Below are positions 1-5,902 of a DNA stretch of 18,060 nt, one piece after another. A model generated the notes under the pieces. It was not told where the DNA came from, made no database searches, and saw only the letters and a list, made by a program, of their open reading frames with translations. A program made the translations under genes and the position numbers. The first letter of the stretch is position 1; each line of letters starts with the position of its first letter. Origin of the DNA: Bacteroidales bacterium (GTDB taxonomy: Bacteria > Bacteroidota > Bacteroidia > Bacteroidales > SM23-62); the NCBI GenBank assembly GCA_016783865.1, contig JADHVS010000081.1, positions 1-18,060 on the forward strand, written 5' to 3'.

Positions 1-254
1 GCGGTGATCCCGATGCCATCGACTCAATCGTGCCTATGGCATATGGAAACCTGGCGCTTGACCTGATCCTGAAAGGGATCCATGGCCGCCTGGTGGTTCT
101 GCGTAACGGCAGGTATGACAATGCCCCGCGGGAGGTGGTAACCAGTTCAAAGAAACTGGTCGATGTTCCTAAACATTATAATGTCGAAAGGCTCAGGCCG
201 CAGTATAAAAGCTTTGAGTTTCAGCCGCTATTCATTATGACCGGCAGCGGTTAG
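1..254 (+). CDS. 6-phosphofructokinase, C-terminal fragment (5' end outside the window)
   Basis: This is the last ~84 codons of a phosphofructokinase-family gene, which in glycolysis phosphorylates fructose 6-phosphate. The reading frame is open from base 3 and ends at TAG 252-254. The tail carries the family pattern: a G-D-P-D-A-x-D segment, then Y-G-N-L-A-x-D-L, then G-x-H-G-R-L-V-V-L, and late E-R-L-R-P-Q-Y and P-L-F-I-M-T segments that resemble the C-terminal tails of PfkA-type enzymes. The active-site and phosphoryl-donor residues are in the missing N-terminal part, so ATP versus pyrophosphate dependence cannot be decided. The internal GTG at 30 is not a real start, because coding continues upstream of it. 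The gene converges on the SPOR lipoprotein gene, and the 150-bp gap is almost filled by an inverted-repeat element. Confidence 0.8.
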   Translation, partial: GDPDAIDSIVPMAYGNLALDLILKGIHGRLVVLRNGRYDNAPREVVTSSKKLVDVPKHYNVERLRPQYKSFEFQPLFIMTGSG

Positions 255-270
255 TAGTAAAAGTATAGAG

Positions 271-399
271 GGGGTGTCTCAGAAGTCATTTATTAGTCAT
301 CCTGAACTTGGTTCAGGATCTGTAACTAACTGATAATTAGATCCTGAAATAAATTCAGGATGACTGTTCTACTGAAGTCAGGCACTTTTGAGACACCCC
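271..399. repeat. 129-bp inverted-repeat (MITE-like) element enclosing a REP-like palindrome
   Basis: The ends are perfect 11-bp inverted repeats, GGGGTGTCTCA at 271-281 and TGAGACACCCC at 389-399. Just inside each end is a short direct repeat, GAAGTCA, at 282-288 and 374-380. The centre is the 69-bp REP-like repeat (296-364). It lies 17 bp past the phosphofructokinase stop and ends 7 bp from the lipoprotein stop. No clear target-site duplication and no coding capacity are visible. It could be a non-autonomous mobile element, or a bidirectional terminator between convergent genes. Confidence 0.6.
296..364 (+). repeat. REP-like palindromic repeat, copy 1
   Basis: A 69-bp palindromic unit with 11-bp outer arms, GTCATCCTGAA (296-306) and TTCAGGATGAC (354-364). 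Inside are two smaller hairpins: TCCTGAAC/GTTCAGGA around a 3-nt loop (300-318) and ATCCTGAA/TTCAGGAT (341-361). A second copy lies in inverted orientation at 2922-2990; by hand alignment 61 of 69 bases agree, and 55 of the first 59. The two copies show that this is a dispersed repeat and not just a gene-specific terminator. Confidence 0.8.
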
Positions 400-405
400 T
401 CAAAA

Positions 406-894
406 TCACCTGGCGATGTATATCCAGGCGTTTACCGTAACACTTTCCCTGACCGGGTTCAATCCTGTAAGAGCTTCTCTCCACGAAGTATAAGATTCAG
501 CCGCTACAAAATTCCAGGAACCAACCTTAACTATTTGGGATTTATAACCCATCCCGTTGATCTTGGCTGAATAATTTTCAGCGTATTTGGATGTCTTGAA
601 ACAGCCTACCACCACGTAATAGGTCCCTTTGGCAATGTTACCGTATTTACCGCCTTTGGAGGCAAGTTCATTCTCGTAATACTGCACAATAGAATCCATT
701 CTGGCCTGCGATTCCTGTTGTATCTTTCTGAGTTCATCTGAATGCTTTCTTTCGGCTAACTCAAGCTCATTTTCCAATGTATTAACATAGGTGATCAGGG
801 TATCGCCTTCTTTTTTCAGGATTTTTTCATTAATGAATTTGCATCCCGGCATTAGCAGCGCGGCAGCAAGGAGTAACATGATGAATGGTCTCAT
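406..894 (-). CDS. SPOR-domain lipoprotein
   Basis: A 162-residue exported protein. The N-terminus has one positive residue and a Leu/Ala-rich hydrophobic stretch ending in M-P-G-C, so Cys18 is the likely lipidated residue, although the lipobox is not ideal. Residues ~25-80 are charged, heptad-like and probably coiled coil. Residues ~88-162 resemble a SPOR domain (start Y-Y-V-V-V-G-C-F, later N-F-V-A-A-E-S-Y). SPOR domains bind septal peptidoglycan that lacks stem peptides, so a periplasmic, membrane-anchored role in cell-wall or division biology is likely; this is family knowledge, not shown here. The ATG at 892-894 is the natural start because it gives a complete signal peptide. The gene stands alone, converging on phosphofructokinase. 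A possible -7 box (TACATTTG) lies ~39 bp upstream. Confidence 0.8.
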   Translation of the reverse strand: MRPFIMLLLAAALLMPGCKFINEKILKKEGDTLITYVNTLENELELAERKHSDELRKIQQESQARMDSIVQYYENELASKGGKYGNIAKGTYYVVVGCFKTSKYAENYSAKINGMGYKSQIVKVGSWNFVAAESYTSWREALTGLNPVRESVTVNAWIYIAR

Positions 895-932
895 TTTATT
901 CAGATTTATTAAATGATTAGGATATTCCGATG

Positions 933-940
933 CAAATGTA
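933..940 (-). promoter_or_regulatory. Candidate -7 box for the SPOR lipoprotein gene
   Basis: The minus strand reads TACATTTG here, an exact fit to the Bacteroidota TAnnTTTG -7 consensus, and would give a leader of roughly 30 nt. No convincing TTTG/TTG -33 box is seen at the usual 19-21 nt spacing, so support is limited. Confidence 0.3.
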
Positions 941-1043
941 ACAAATTGTATGTTAAATCCCTAATCTTCAATTTATAATGACTGGTTTACAGGATGAGTG
1001 AAATCCTTTTCACCAGTTAATTAATCCCTTTCGGCAAAATGAT

Positions 1044-1051
1044 TAATTTTG
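1044..1051 (+). promoter_or_regulatory. Candidate -7 box for the DHOD-like/DUF434 operon
   Basis: TAATTTTG matches the Bacteroidota TAnnTTTG -7 consensus exactly. The predicted transcript would start near 1057 and carry a leader of ~110 nt containing both GC-rich palindromes. The -33 region has TTAATTAA rather than a clear TTG. Confidence 0.3.
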
Positions 1052-1088
1052 TTAGAAGATTCCATTCTAATCTCATTAGGGGTTAGTT

Positions 1089-1152
1089 CCCCGCCGCTTG
1101 CGGCGAAGAAATAAATATTAACGAGCATGATACCCCGCTGCTTGCGGCGGGG
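1089..1152. repeat. Pair of GC-rich palindromes (CCCCGCYGCTTGCGGCG units)
   Basis: Two 17-bp units, at 1089-1105 and 1133-1149, are identical at 16 of 17 positions and spaced 44 bp apart. Each folds into a short GC hairpin; the second extends to GGGG at 1152, giving a ~9-bp stem with one G-T wobble pair. They stand out against AT-rich flanks and sit 19-80 bp before the DHOD-like ATG, inside the likely 5' leader. They may be a dispersed repeat family or leader hairpins. Confidence 0.7.
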
Positions 1153-1170
1153 AGATTCATTAAATCTATT

Positions 1171-2175
1171 ATGGCAAATACAACTGCAAAGTACCTCGGA
1201 TTGGAATTAAAAAATCCAATTATTGTTGGAAGTTCAGGATTGACCGACCAGGTGGGCTCCATCCAGAAACTGGAAAAGGCGGGTGCCGGTGCAGTGGTGC
1301 TGAAATCACTGTTTGAAGAAGAAATAATCATCGAAAAAGAATCGAAACTGAGCCAGATGAACACGAATGGCTTTATATATCCCGAAACGATCGATTTTTA
1401 TGAATATGATAATGGCCCGAAGGAAAAGTCGGCGGAATACCTTGAACTCATTCAGAACCTTAAGAAAAATGTCAATATCCCGATCATTGCAAGCATCAAC
1501 TGTATTACTGCAAGCCAGTGGACCTTTTTCCCGAGAGAACTCGAAATGGCCGGTGCAGATGCCCTCGAGCTGAACCTGTTTATAATGCCATCAGATCTGA
1601 ACCGCTCGGCAGAGGACAATGACAAGATCTATTTTGAGATCATCGGGGAAGTGAAAAAGCAGATCAGGATTCCTTTATCGGTCAAGATCAGCTACTATTT
1701 CAGCAACCTCGCCACCATGATCAAAAAAATATCTGAGACGGGTGTGTCAGGGATAGTGTTGTTTAACCGGTTCTATAGTCCTGATTTTGACATTGATACG
1801 TTTGATATTACCTCGGGAAATGTCCTCAGCGCTCCCGGGGACCTTGCCCTGTCGCTGCGCTGGATTGCCATCATGTCAGACCGCGTGAAGTGCGACCTGG
1901 CTGCATCAACGGGTGTTCACGATGGACAAGACCTCATTAAACAGCTGCTTGCCGGTGCCAATGCGGTCCAGGTGGTATCTGCCATCTATAAATTTGGTCC
2001 CGGATACATTACTAAAATGCTGGATGAGCTGAACGCCTGGATGGATAAGCACGGATTCAAATCATTGGACCAGTTTGTCGGTAAGATGAGCCAGTCGGCC
2101 AGCCTCAATCCTGCATCTTTTGAGCGTGTCCAGTTTATGAGGTATTTCAGGGGATTTGCATACAAGGGAAATTAA
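1171..2175 (+). CDS. Dihydroorotate dehydrogenase-like flavoprotein (PyrD paralogue)
   Basis: A 334-residue TIM-barrel FMN protein of the dihydroorotate dehydrogenase superfamily, of the DHOD-like type that is often a second PyrD homologue in bacteria. Recognisable elements are the N-terminal L-K-N-P-I-I-V-G-S-S-G strand (residues 13-23), a conserved barrel lysine in S-V-K-I-S (Lys172), and the FMN-phosphate loops S-T-G-V-H-D-G (246-252) and A-G-A-N-A-V-Q-V-V (261-269). Where class 1A enzymes have N-x-S-C-P-N with the catalytic cysteine, this protein reads N-L-F-I-M-P (135-140), so the usual base is absent. No pyrimidine genes adjoin it. It may therefore act on another substrate; true DHOD activity is doubtful. 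ATG 1171 is followed directly by typical N-terminal sequence. The next gene starts 14 bp after the stop, suggesting an operon. Confidence 0.85.
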   Translation: MANTTAKYLGLELKNPIIVGSSGLTDQVGSIQKLEKAGAGAVVLKSLFEEEIIIEKESKLSQMNTNGFIYPETIDFYEYDNGPKEKSAEYLELIQNLKKNVNIPIIASINCITASQWTFFPRELEMAGADALELNLFIMPSDLNRSAEDNDKIYFEIIGEVKKQIRIPLSVKISYYFSNLATMIKKISETGVSGIVLFNRFYSPDFDIDTFDITSGNVLSAPGDLALSLRWIAIMSDRVKCDLAASTGVHDGQDLIKQLLAGANAVQVVSAIYKFGPGYITKMLDELNAWMDKHGFKSLDQFVGKMSQSASLNPASFERVQFMRYFRGFAYKGN

Positions 2176-2189
2176 TCCGTAATCTATTC

Positions 2190-2855
2190 ATGATCACACC
2201 TGAATTTAAACAGGCTGTTCAGGATTATTCACAGCTGCTCGAAAAGCGATATCCGCGAAAACAGATCCTTAAACTCATAGGCGACAGGTATTTACTGGAT
2301 AAAGCTCAGCGGACTATGCTTAGCAGGGGTGTTTTTTTGTATCGGGACGTGGAAAATCGCCAGTCTAAGAAAGTGGCAACCATTGCAGGCCAGATCCTCC
2401 ACGTAGATACCTGTAATGTTTTGTTTTCCATTGCCAATTACCTGTTAGGCCGCCTGGTTTTCATCAGTAATGATGGATTCATAAGGGATGCCGGTGAGGT
2501 GTATGATAAGTTGCAAACACATGAAAAGTTTTACCAGTCCATGAACCTTGTTATGGAATACCTTGTCAGGGAAGGAGTTTCTGCCGCTCACTTTTATATT
2601 GATGAACCAGTGACGGATAGCGTTAAGCTTGAAGATCAGCTCAGACAACTAATCGGGTTGTCAAAACTGGATGGAGTTACGATCCTGTGCAGGAAACCCG
2701 ACAATGAACTGATGAAGGTAACGAAAGGCGTGATCTGTACATCCGATTCGGTGATCATGGATGAAACCCGATGCACACTGGCAGATATACCCTATGGGGT
2801 TTTGAATGAGAATTTTGATCTCGATATAATTGACCTTGCCGGGGAGTCATCCTGA
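2190..2855 (+). CDS. DUF434/DUF5616 domain-containing protein
   Basis: A 221-residue cytosolic protein with no signal peptide or membrane segment. The N-terminal ~55 residues resemble DUF434 (L-E-K-R-Y-P-R-K around residues 17-24, then L-I-G-D-R-Y and a L-S-R-G-V turn). The remainder resembles DUF5616, with a nucleotide-binding-like core: D-T-C-N-V-L (73-78), L-L-G-R-L-V-F-I-S-N-D-G-F-I-R-D (85-100), and a late C-T-S-D-S-V-I-M-D segment. Family function is not known to me. It follows the DHOD-like gene by 14 bp on the same strand, so the two are probably cotranscribed. ATG 2190 gives the expected domain start. The gene converges on the redoxin gene, with a REP-like repeat in the gap. Confidence 0.75.
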   Translation: MITPEFKQAVQDYSQLLEKRYPRKQILKLIGDRYLLDKAQRTMLSRGVFLYRDVENRQSKKVATIAGQILHVDTCNVLFSIANYLLGRLVFISNDGFIRDAGEVYDKLQTHEKFYQSMNLVMEYLVREGVSAAHFYIDEPVTDSVKLEDQLRQLIGLSKLDGVTILCRKPDNELMKVTKGVICTSDSVIMDETRCTLADIPYGVLNENFDLDIIDLAGESS

Positions 2856-2921
2856 AGCACCGAACCCACGGGCGGAATTCATAATAATTAACATCATCGC
2901 ACTCGCATTGCTCGTCATGAT

Positions 2922-2990
2922 GTCATTAGCAATTTATTTCAGGATCTAATTATCAGCTGGTTTCAGATCCTGAACCAGGTTCAGGATGAC
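2922..2990 (-). repeat. REP-like palindromic repeat, copy 2 (inverted relative to copy 1)
   Basis: On the minus strand this 69-bp segment matches the repeat at 296-364, beginning GTCATCCTGAAC and ending ATGAC. The first 59 bases differ at only four positions and the last ten at four more, so the first hairpin (TCCTGAAC/GTTCAGGA type) is retained but the outer-arm pairing is eroded. Like copy 1 it lies between two convergent genes. It probably supplies transcript-end structure to one or both. Confidence 0.8.
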
Positions 2991-3030
2991 GAAATTACAA
3001 CTTTTAAGGCAGCCTCGTTTCAAGGCCGTC

Positions 3031-3570
3031 CTAAACCGTTTTCCATTTAATGGTACAACCAATAGGTTCCGTTTCGGGAACGCTTATTGCCCTGCCAGAT
3101 GTGAGTTCAGTTAATGTCCGGTCGAGGTCGTTTACTGAGGCAATGTGAGCCTCTTTTGGAGTATCAACACCTCTGCCTTCATATACCAGTTCCCTGTTCT
3201 TATTGATTACATAAAAATGTGGTGTCCGGGTTGCTCCGTAAGCCCTGGCAACATCCTGGGATTCATCGTACAGGTACAACCATGGGAATGAATATTGCTC
3301 CATTCTTTTTACCATATTGGGAAAACTATCTGAAGGATGGGTGATTTCATTGTTGGAATTGATCCCAATAAACCTGACTCCGTTACCGGCAAATTTTTCT
3401 GCAGTTTTCCTGGTCACTTCATCCGAGCCGATCACATAGGGACAATGGTTACAGGTGAAAAACACCACCATGTATTTGTCATCCAGATCTGATAGTTTGT
3501 ATGTTTTACCGTCTGTTGCAGGAAGTTGAAAATCAGGAGCTTTATCTCCTGTTCGAAGTGTACTTGACAT
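3031..3570 (-). CDS. Thioredoxin-like redoxin (AhpC/TSA-type) with CNHC motif
   Basis: A 179-residue cytosolic thioredoxin-fold protein of the peroxiredoxin-like redoxin group. The N-terminus has [10 protein letters not shown] (8-17). The redox motif is T-C-N-H-C-P-Y (39-45), giving a CxxC pair at Cys40/Cys43. The cis-proline loop T-R-T-P-H-F-Y lies at 114-120. The C-terminus has G-C-T-I-K-W (171-176) with a third cysteine, Cys172, typical of this subfamily and a possible resolving or structural residue. Likely a thiol-disulfide reductase or peroxidase; the substrate is unknown. ATG 3570 places the fold at residue ~8, and there is no signal peptide. It is the only gene in its transcription unit: the PLP enzyme gene upstream is on the same strand but separated by 93 bp containing heptamer repeats. 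Confidence 0.85.
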   Translation of the reverse strand: MSSTLRTGDKAPDFQLPATDGKTYKLSDLDDKYMVVFFTCNHCPYVIGSDEVTRKTAEKFAGNGVRFIGINSNNEITHPSDSFPNMVKRMEQYSFPWLYLYDESQDVARAYGATRTPHFYVINKNRELVYEGRGVDTPKEAHIASVNDLDRTLTELTSGRAISVPETEPIGCTIKWKTV

Positions 3571-3632
3571 GATATTTCAGTTTATAGTTTCTACGCAAAG
3601 TTATTTAAAATAATTCTAAATTACCAATTTCA

Positions 3633-3660
3633 TGTCACTTGTCACTCGTCACGTGTCACT
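3633..3660. repeat. Heptamer tandem repeat (TGTCACT type), 4 units
   Basis: Four consecutive 7-bp units of the form YGTCACK, two of them identical TGTCACT, lie just before the stop-codon end of the PLP enzyme gene. This is one of at least five heptamer-period tracts found in gaps of this window. Confidence 0.7.
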
Positions 3661-3663
3661 TCT

Positions 3664-4863
3664 TTAAATGATTTTACAGGACTTCAGGCATTCATGGATT
3701 TTCTCATAGGTTCTCTCTATGTCGTTATCCAATCCTATGGAGAACCTGGTGAGACCATCGGTAAGTCCCATCTCCTCTTGCAACTCTTCAGGGATCTCCG
3801 ACGAAGTGCTGTGACCCGAACAGCTGAACAATGTTTTGAAATATCCAAGGCTCACAGCCAGGTAGCCAACATCGCTATCCTGCATGGCCTGCATGATCCG
3901 TTTGGAGGTTTCATGACTGCCGAAGTCTACTGTCAGCATTCCCCCGAAACCGAAATCGGGATTCATGATCTTCTTAAGTATATTGTGGTACGGATTATTT
4001 TCCATTCCTGGATAAAAAACCTGTAATCCAATTTCCTCGAATTTATTGGCGAGATACATAGCATTCTTACTGTGCTGCTTCATTCTGACATGTAAGGTAT
4101 GCAGGTTTTTAAGTATACCGGATGAACGCAATGGATCAAGCACCGGTCCCAGTAACATAGCTGTTCCTGTATTAACGTCCGACAAACTGTTAATAAATTC
4201 CTCAGGACCACATATCGCACCTGCCACGCAATCGTTCTTCCCATTGATGAATTTGGTCATACTATAAACTACAATATCGGCCCCATGGTTGGCCGGGGTT
4301 ACGATCATGGGGCTGAAGGTGTTATCGATCATCAGCAACAGGTTATGCTTGTGAGCGATCTCTGAGAGGGCCGGGATATCGGAGACCTGGAGAAGCGGAT
4401 TGGTGATGGTTTCGGTATAGATCAACCGGGTTTTGGGTTGAATGGCCTTCTTTACGCTTTCGAGGTCGGCAATGTTCACGAAACTGACATCGATATTAAA
4501 TTTTGGCAGGTAGTTCTTCAGAAATGCAAAAGTTCCTCCATAGGTAGTTACGCTGGTGACAATATGATCTCCCGCATTGCATAGCTGTAAAATGGAGCAG
4601 GTAATGGCTGCCATTCCCGATGATGTGATCCAGGCAGACCCGGTGTTTTCCATTGCCGCCATGGCATCGGCCAGGTATTTATTGCTTGGATTCCAGTGGC
4701 GGGAATAAAGAAAACAGCCTTTCGTCTCACCATGGAAAGTTTCTTCCATGGTATCGGCTTCAAGAAAAGTATAGGTTGAGGAATCTGTAATAGAGGGATT
4801 CACTCCCCCGAATTCTCCAAACTGGCGCAAATCTTGTATTCTGCTTGCTGGGTCAGATTTCAT
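3664..4863 (-). CDS. Cys/Met-metabolism PLP-dependent enzyme (methionine gamma-lyase / cystathionine gamma-synthase family)
   Basis: A 399-residue fold-type I PLP enzyme of the trans-sulfuration family, of normal length. Visible landmarks are Y-S-R-H-W-N-P-S (53-60, phosphate-contacting Tyr53/Arg55), S-S-G-M-A-A-I (81-87), T-Y-G-G-T-F-A-F (107-114) with Tyr108, D-N-T-F (180-183) with the pyridine-binding Asp180, and S-M-T-K-F-I-N-G (201-208) with the Schiff-base Lys204. The Y-G-x-T-F-A-F segment resembles methionine gamma-lyase, but the active-site cysteine of that enzyme (Y-G-C-T) is Gly110 here. Substrate could be methionine, cystathionine, an O-acyl-homoserine or another sulfur amino acid. 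ATG 4863 gives the full N-terminus. Divergent from the CarboxypepD_reg-like gene; no sulfur-metabolism neighbours help to decide. Confidence 0.85.
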   Translation of the reverse strand: MKSDPASRIQDLRQFGEFGGVNPSITDSSTYTFLEADTMEETFHGETKGCFLYSRHWNPSNKYLADAMAAMENTGSAWITSSGMAAITCSILQLCNAGDHIVTSVTTYGGTFAFLKNYLPKFNIDVSFVNIADLESVKKAIQPKTRLIYTETITNPLLQVSDIPALSEIAHKHNLLLMIDNTFSPMIVTPANHGADIVVYSMTKFINGKNDCVAGAICGPEEFINSLSDVNTGTAMLLGPVLDPLRSSGILKNLHTLHVRMKQHSKNAMYLANKFEEIGLQVFYPGMENNPYHNILKKIMNPDFGFGGMLTVDFGSHETSKRIMQAMQDSDVGYLAVSLGYFKTLFSCSGHSTSSEIPEELQEEMGLTDGLTRFSIGLDNDIERTYEKIHECLKSCKII

Positions 4864-4964
4864 GGTTTTATGGTTTTAGTTAAGATTTTTTAACAATAAT
4901 CGTAATAAATTGTCTTTGATCTTGGTTAATTTAATAGAATCGTAGAACATAGCAATTATTGAAT

Positions 4965-4994
4965 AGTTGCGAGTTACGAGTTGCGAGGTACGAG
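4965..4994. repeat. Heptamer tandem repeat (AGTTRCG type), 4 units
   Basis: Four units such as AGTTGCG and AGTTACG run in register, with a partial fifth. The tract includes the TTG at 4981, so the longest possible start of the downstream gene lies inside repeat DNA and is unlikely to be real. The surrounding gap (4864-5064) is otherwise AT-rich, with no gene recognised. Confidence 0.7.
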
Positions 4995-5064
4995 GTCATT
5001 AATATTAAGAATAATCTCATTTTATTTCAATAGTACTTATAGGTTATGTAACACATTTCAGAGT

Positions 5065-5874
5065 TTGAAAAACAGTTTACATATTAACCGGCTTCTTCCC
5101 TTCATTAAGCTGATCAACCTGGGATTATTTCTACTGGCGTGTTCGTCTCAAGTTATTCATTCGCAGGACATTAAAGATGATTCGTTGTTTCATTTCACCG
5201 CCAGGATTATAGACAGGGGGATCAACGAACCGGTCCAGTTTGCTCATATAATTAACCAGACCAGGGGATATGCCAGCATCAGTGATACAATGGGTTACTT
5301 TAGGATTGGCGCAGCCCGGAATGATCTTCTGAAGCTCACCGCCATAGGTTATTATGATTGTCCTTTTCACCTGAATGACTCAATACTTAGTAACCCTGGT
5401 GTTATTACCATTAACATGATCCAGCGGGCTTATCCAATTCAAGCCGTGAATGTAAATCAACTGGGAACATACACTCAGTTCAAGCACAAGTTTTTAAATC
5501 TGGATATCCCTGAGCCAAAGATAAAGGCTAATCCATCTGTCATTAAGGATATTGAAATGGGGGCAGATTCTGTATATGTTACAGAAAACATTTCCCTGGG
5601 GAGTCCCATAACAGCCATTTATATGGCGCTGAGCAAGGAAGGCAAATCGCTCAGGAAATATGCTAAGATCAAAGAGGAAGAACAATTCCAGGAAAAGGTA
5701 GCAGATAAATATAACAGGGAAATATTAGAGGAAGTAACGGGTATGACCGGTCCGGAGTTGCATGACTTTTTACAATTCTGTGACCTGGATAAGAATTTTA
5801 TTTTAGGAGCAACCGCATATGAGATTTTAGAAGCATTATATAAATGCCTTGAGGAGTATAAAAAGAATAAATAG
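5065..5874 (+). CDS. Exported protein with CarboxypepD_reg-like domain
   Basis: About 270 residues. After a basic N-terminal stretch there is a hydrophobic segment ending L-F-L-L-A-C-S-S-Q, a signal peptide that could be cut either as a lipoprotein (Cys) or later at a S-Q junction. The following ~90 residues fit the carboxypeptidase regulatory-like beta-sandwich common in Bacteroidota surface proteins: an F-T-A-R-I-I-D start, E-P-V-Q-F-A-H-I, a turn S-D-T-M-G-Y-F-R-I, and an A-I-G-Y end. The C-terminal half is charged and unassigned. No ATG lies upstream of the domain in this frame; the first is more than 200 bp inside. TTG 5065 is chosen because it directly precedes the signal peptide; TTG 4981 lies in a repeat. 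The gene precedes the dehydratase by 28 bp. Start uncertain; a lost 5' end is possible. Confidence 0.65.
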   Translation: MKNSLHINRLLPFIKLINLGLFLLACSSQVIHSQDIKDDSLFHFTARIIDRGINEPVQFAHIINQTRGYASISDTMGYFRIGAARNDLLKLTAIGYYDCPFHLNDSILSNPGVITINMIQRAYPIQAVNVNQLGTYTQFKHKFLNLDIPEPKIKANPSVIKDIEMGADSVYVTENISLGSPITAIYMALSKEGKSLRKYAKIKEEEQFQEKVADKYNREILEEVTGMTGPELHDFLQFCDLDKNFILGATAYEILEALYKCLEEYKKNK

Positions 5875-5902
5875 TAACTTGACATGCAATAATAATTTTC
5901 AG

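Noticed and set aside
3633..3660. CRISPR-like array
   Set aside because: The units are only 7 bp with no spacers, so these are short tandem repeats.
5849..5902. Upstream ATG start for the Thr/Ser dehydratase
   Set aside because: It lies inside the preceding gene, and the 18 extra residues do not resemble the family N-terminus; ATG 5903 gives the expected start.
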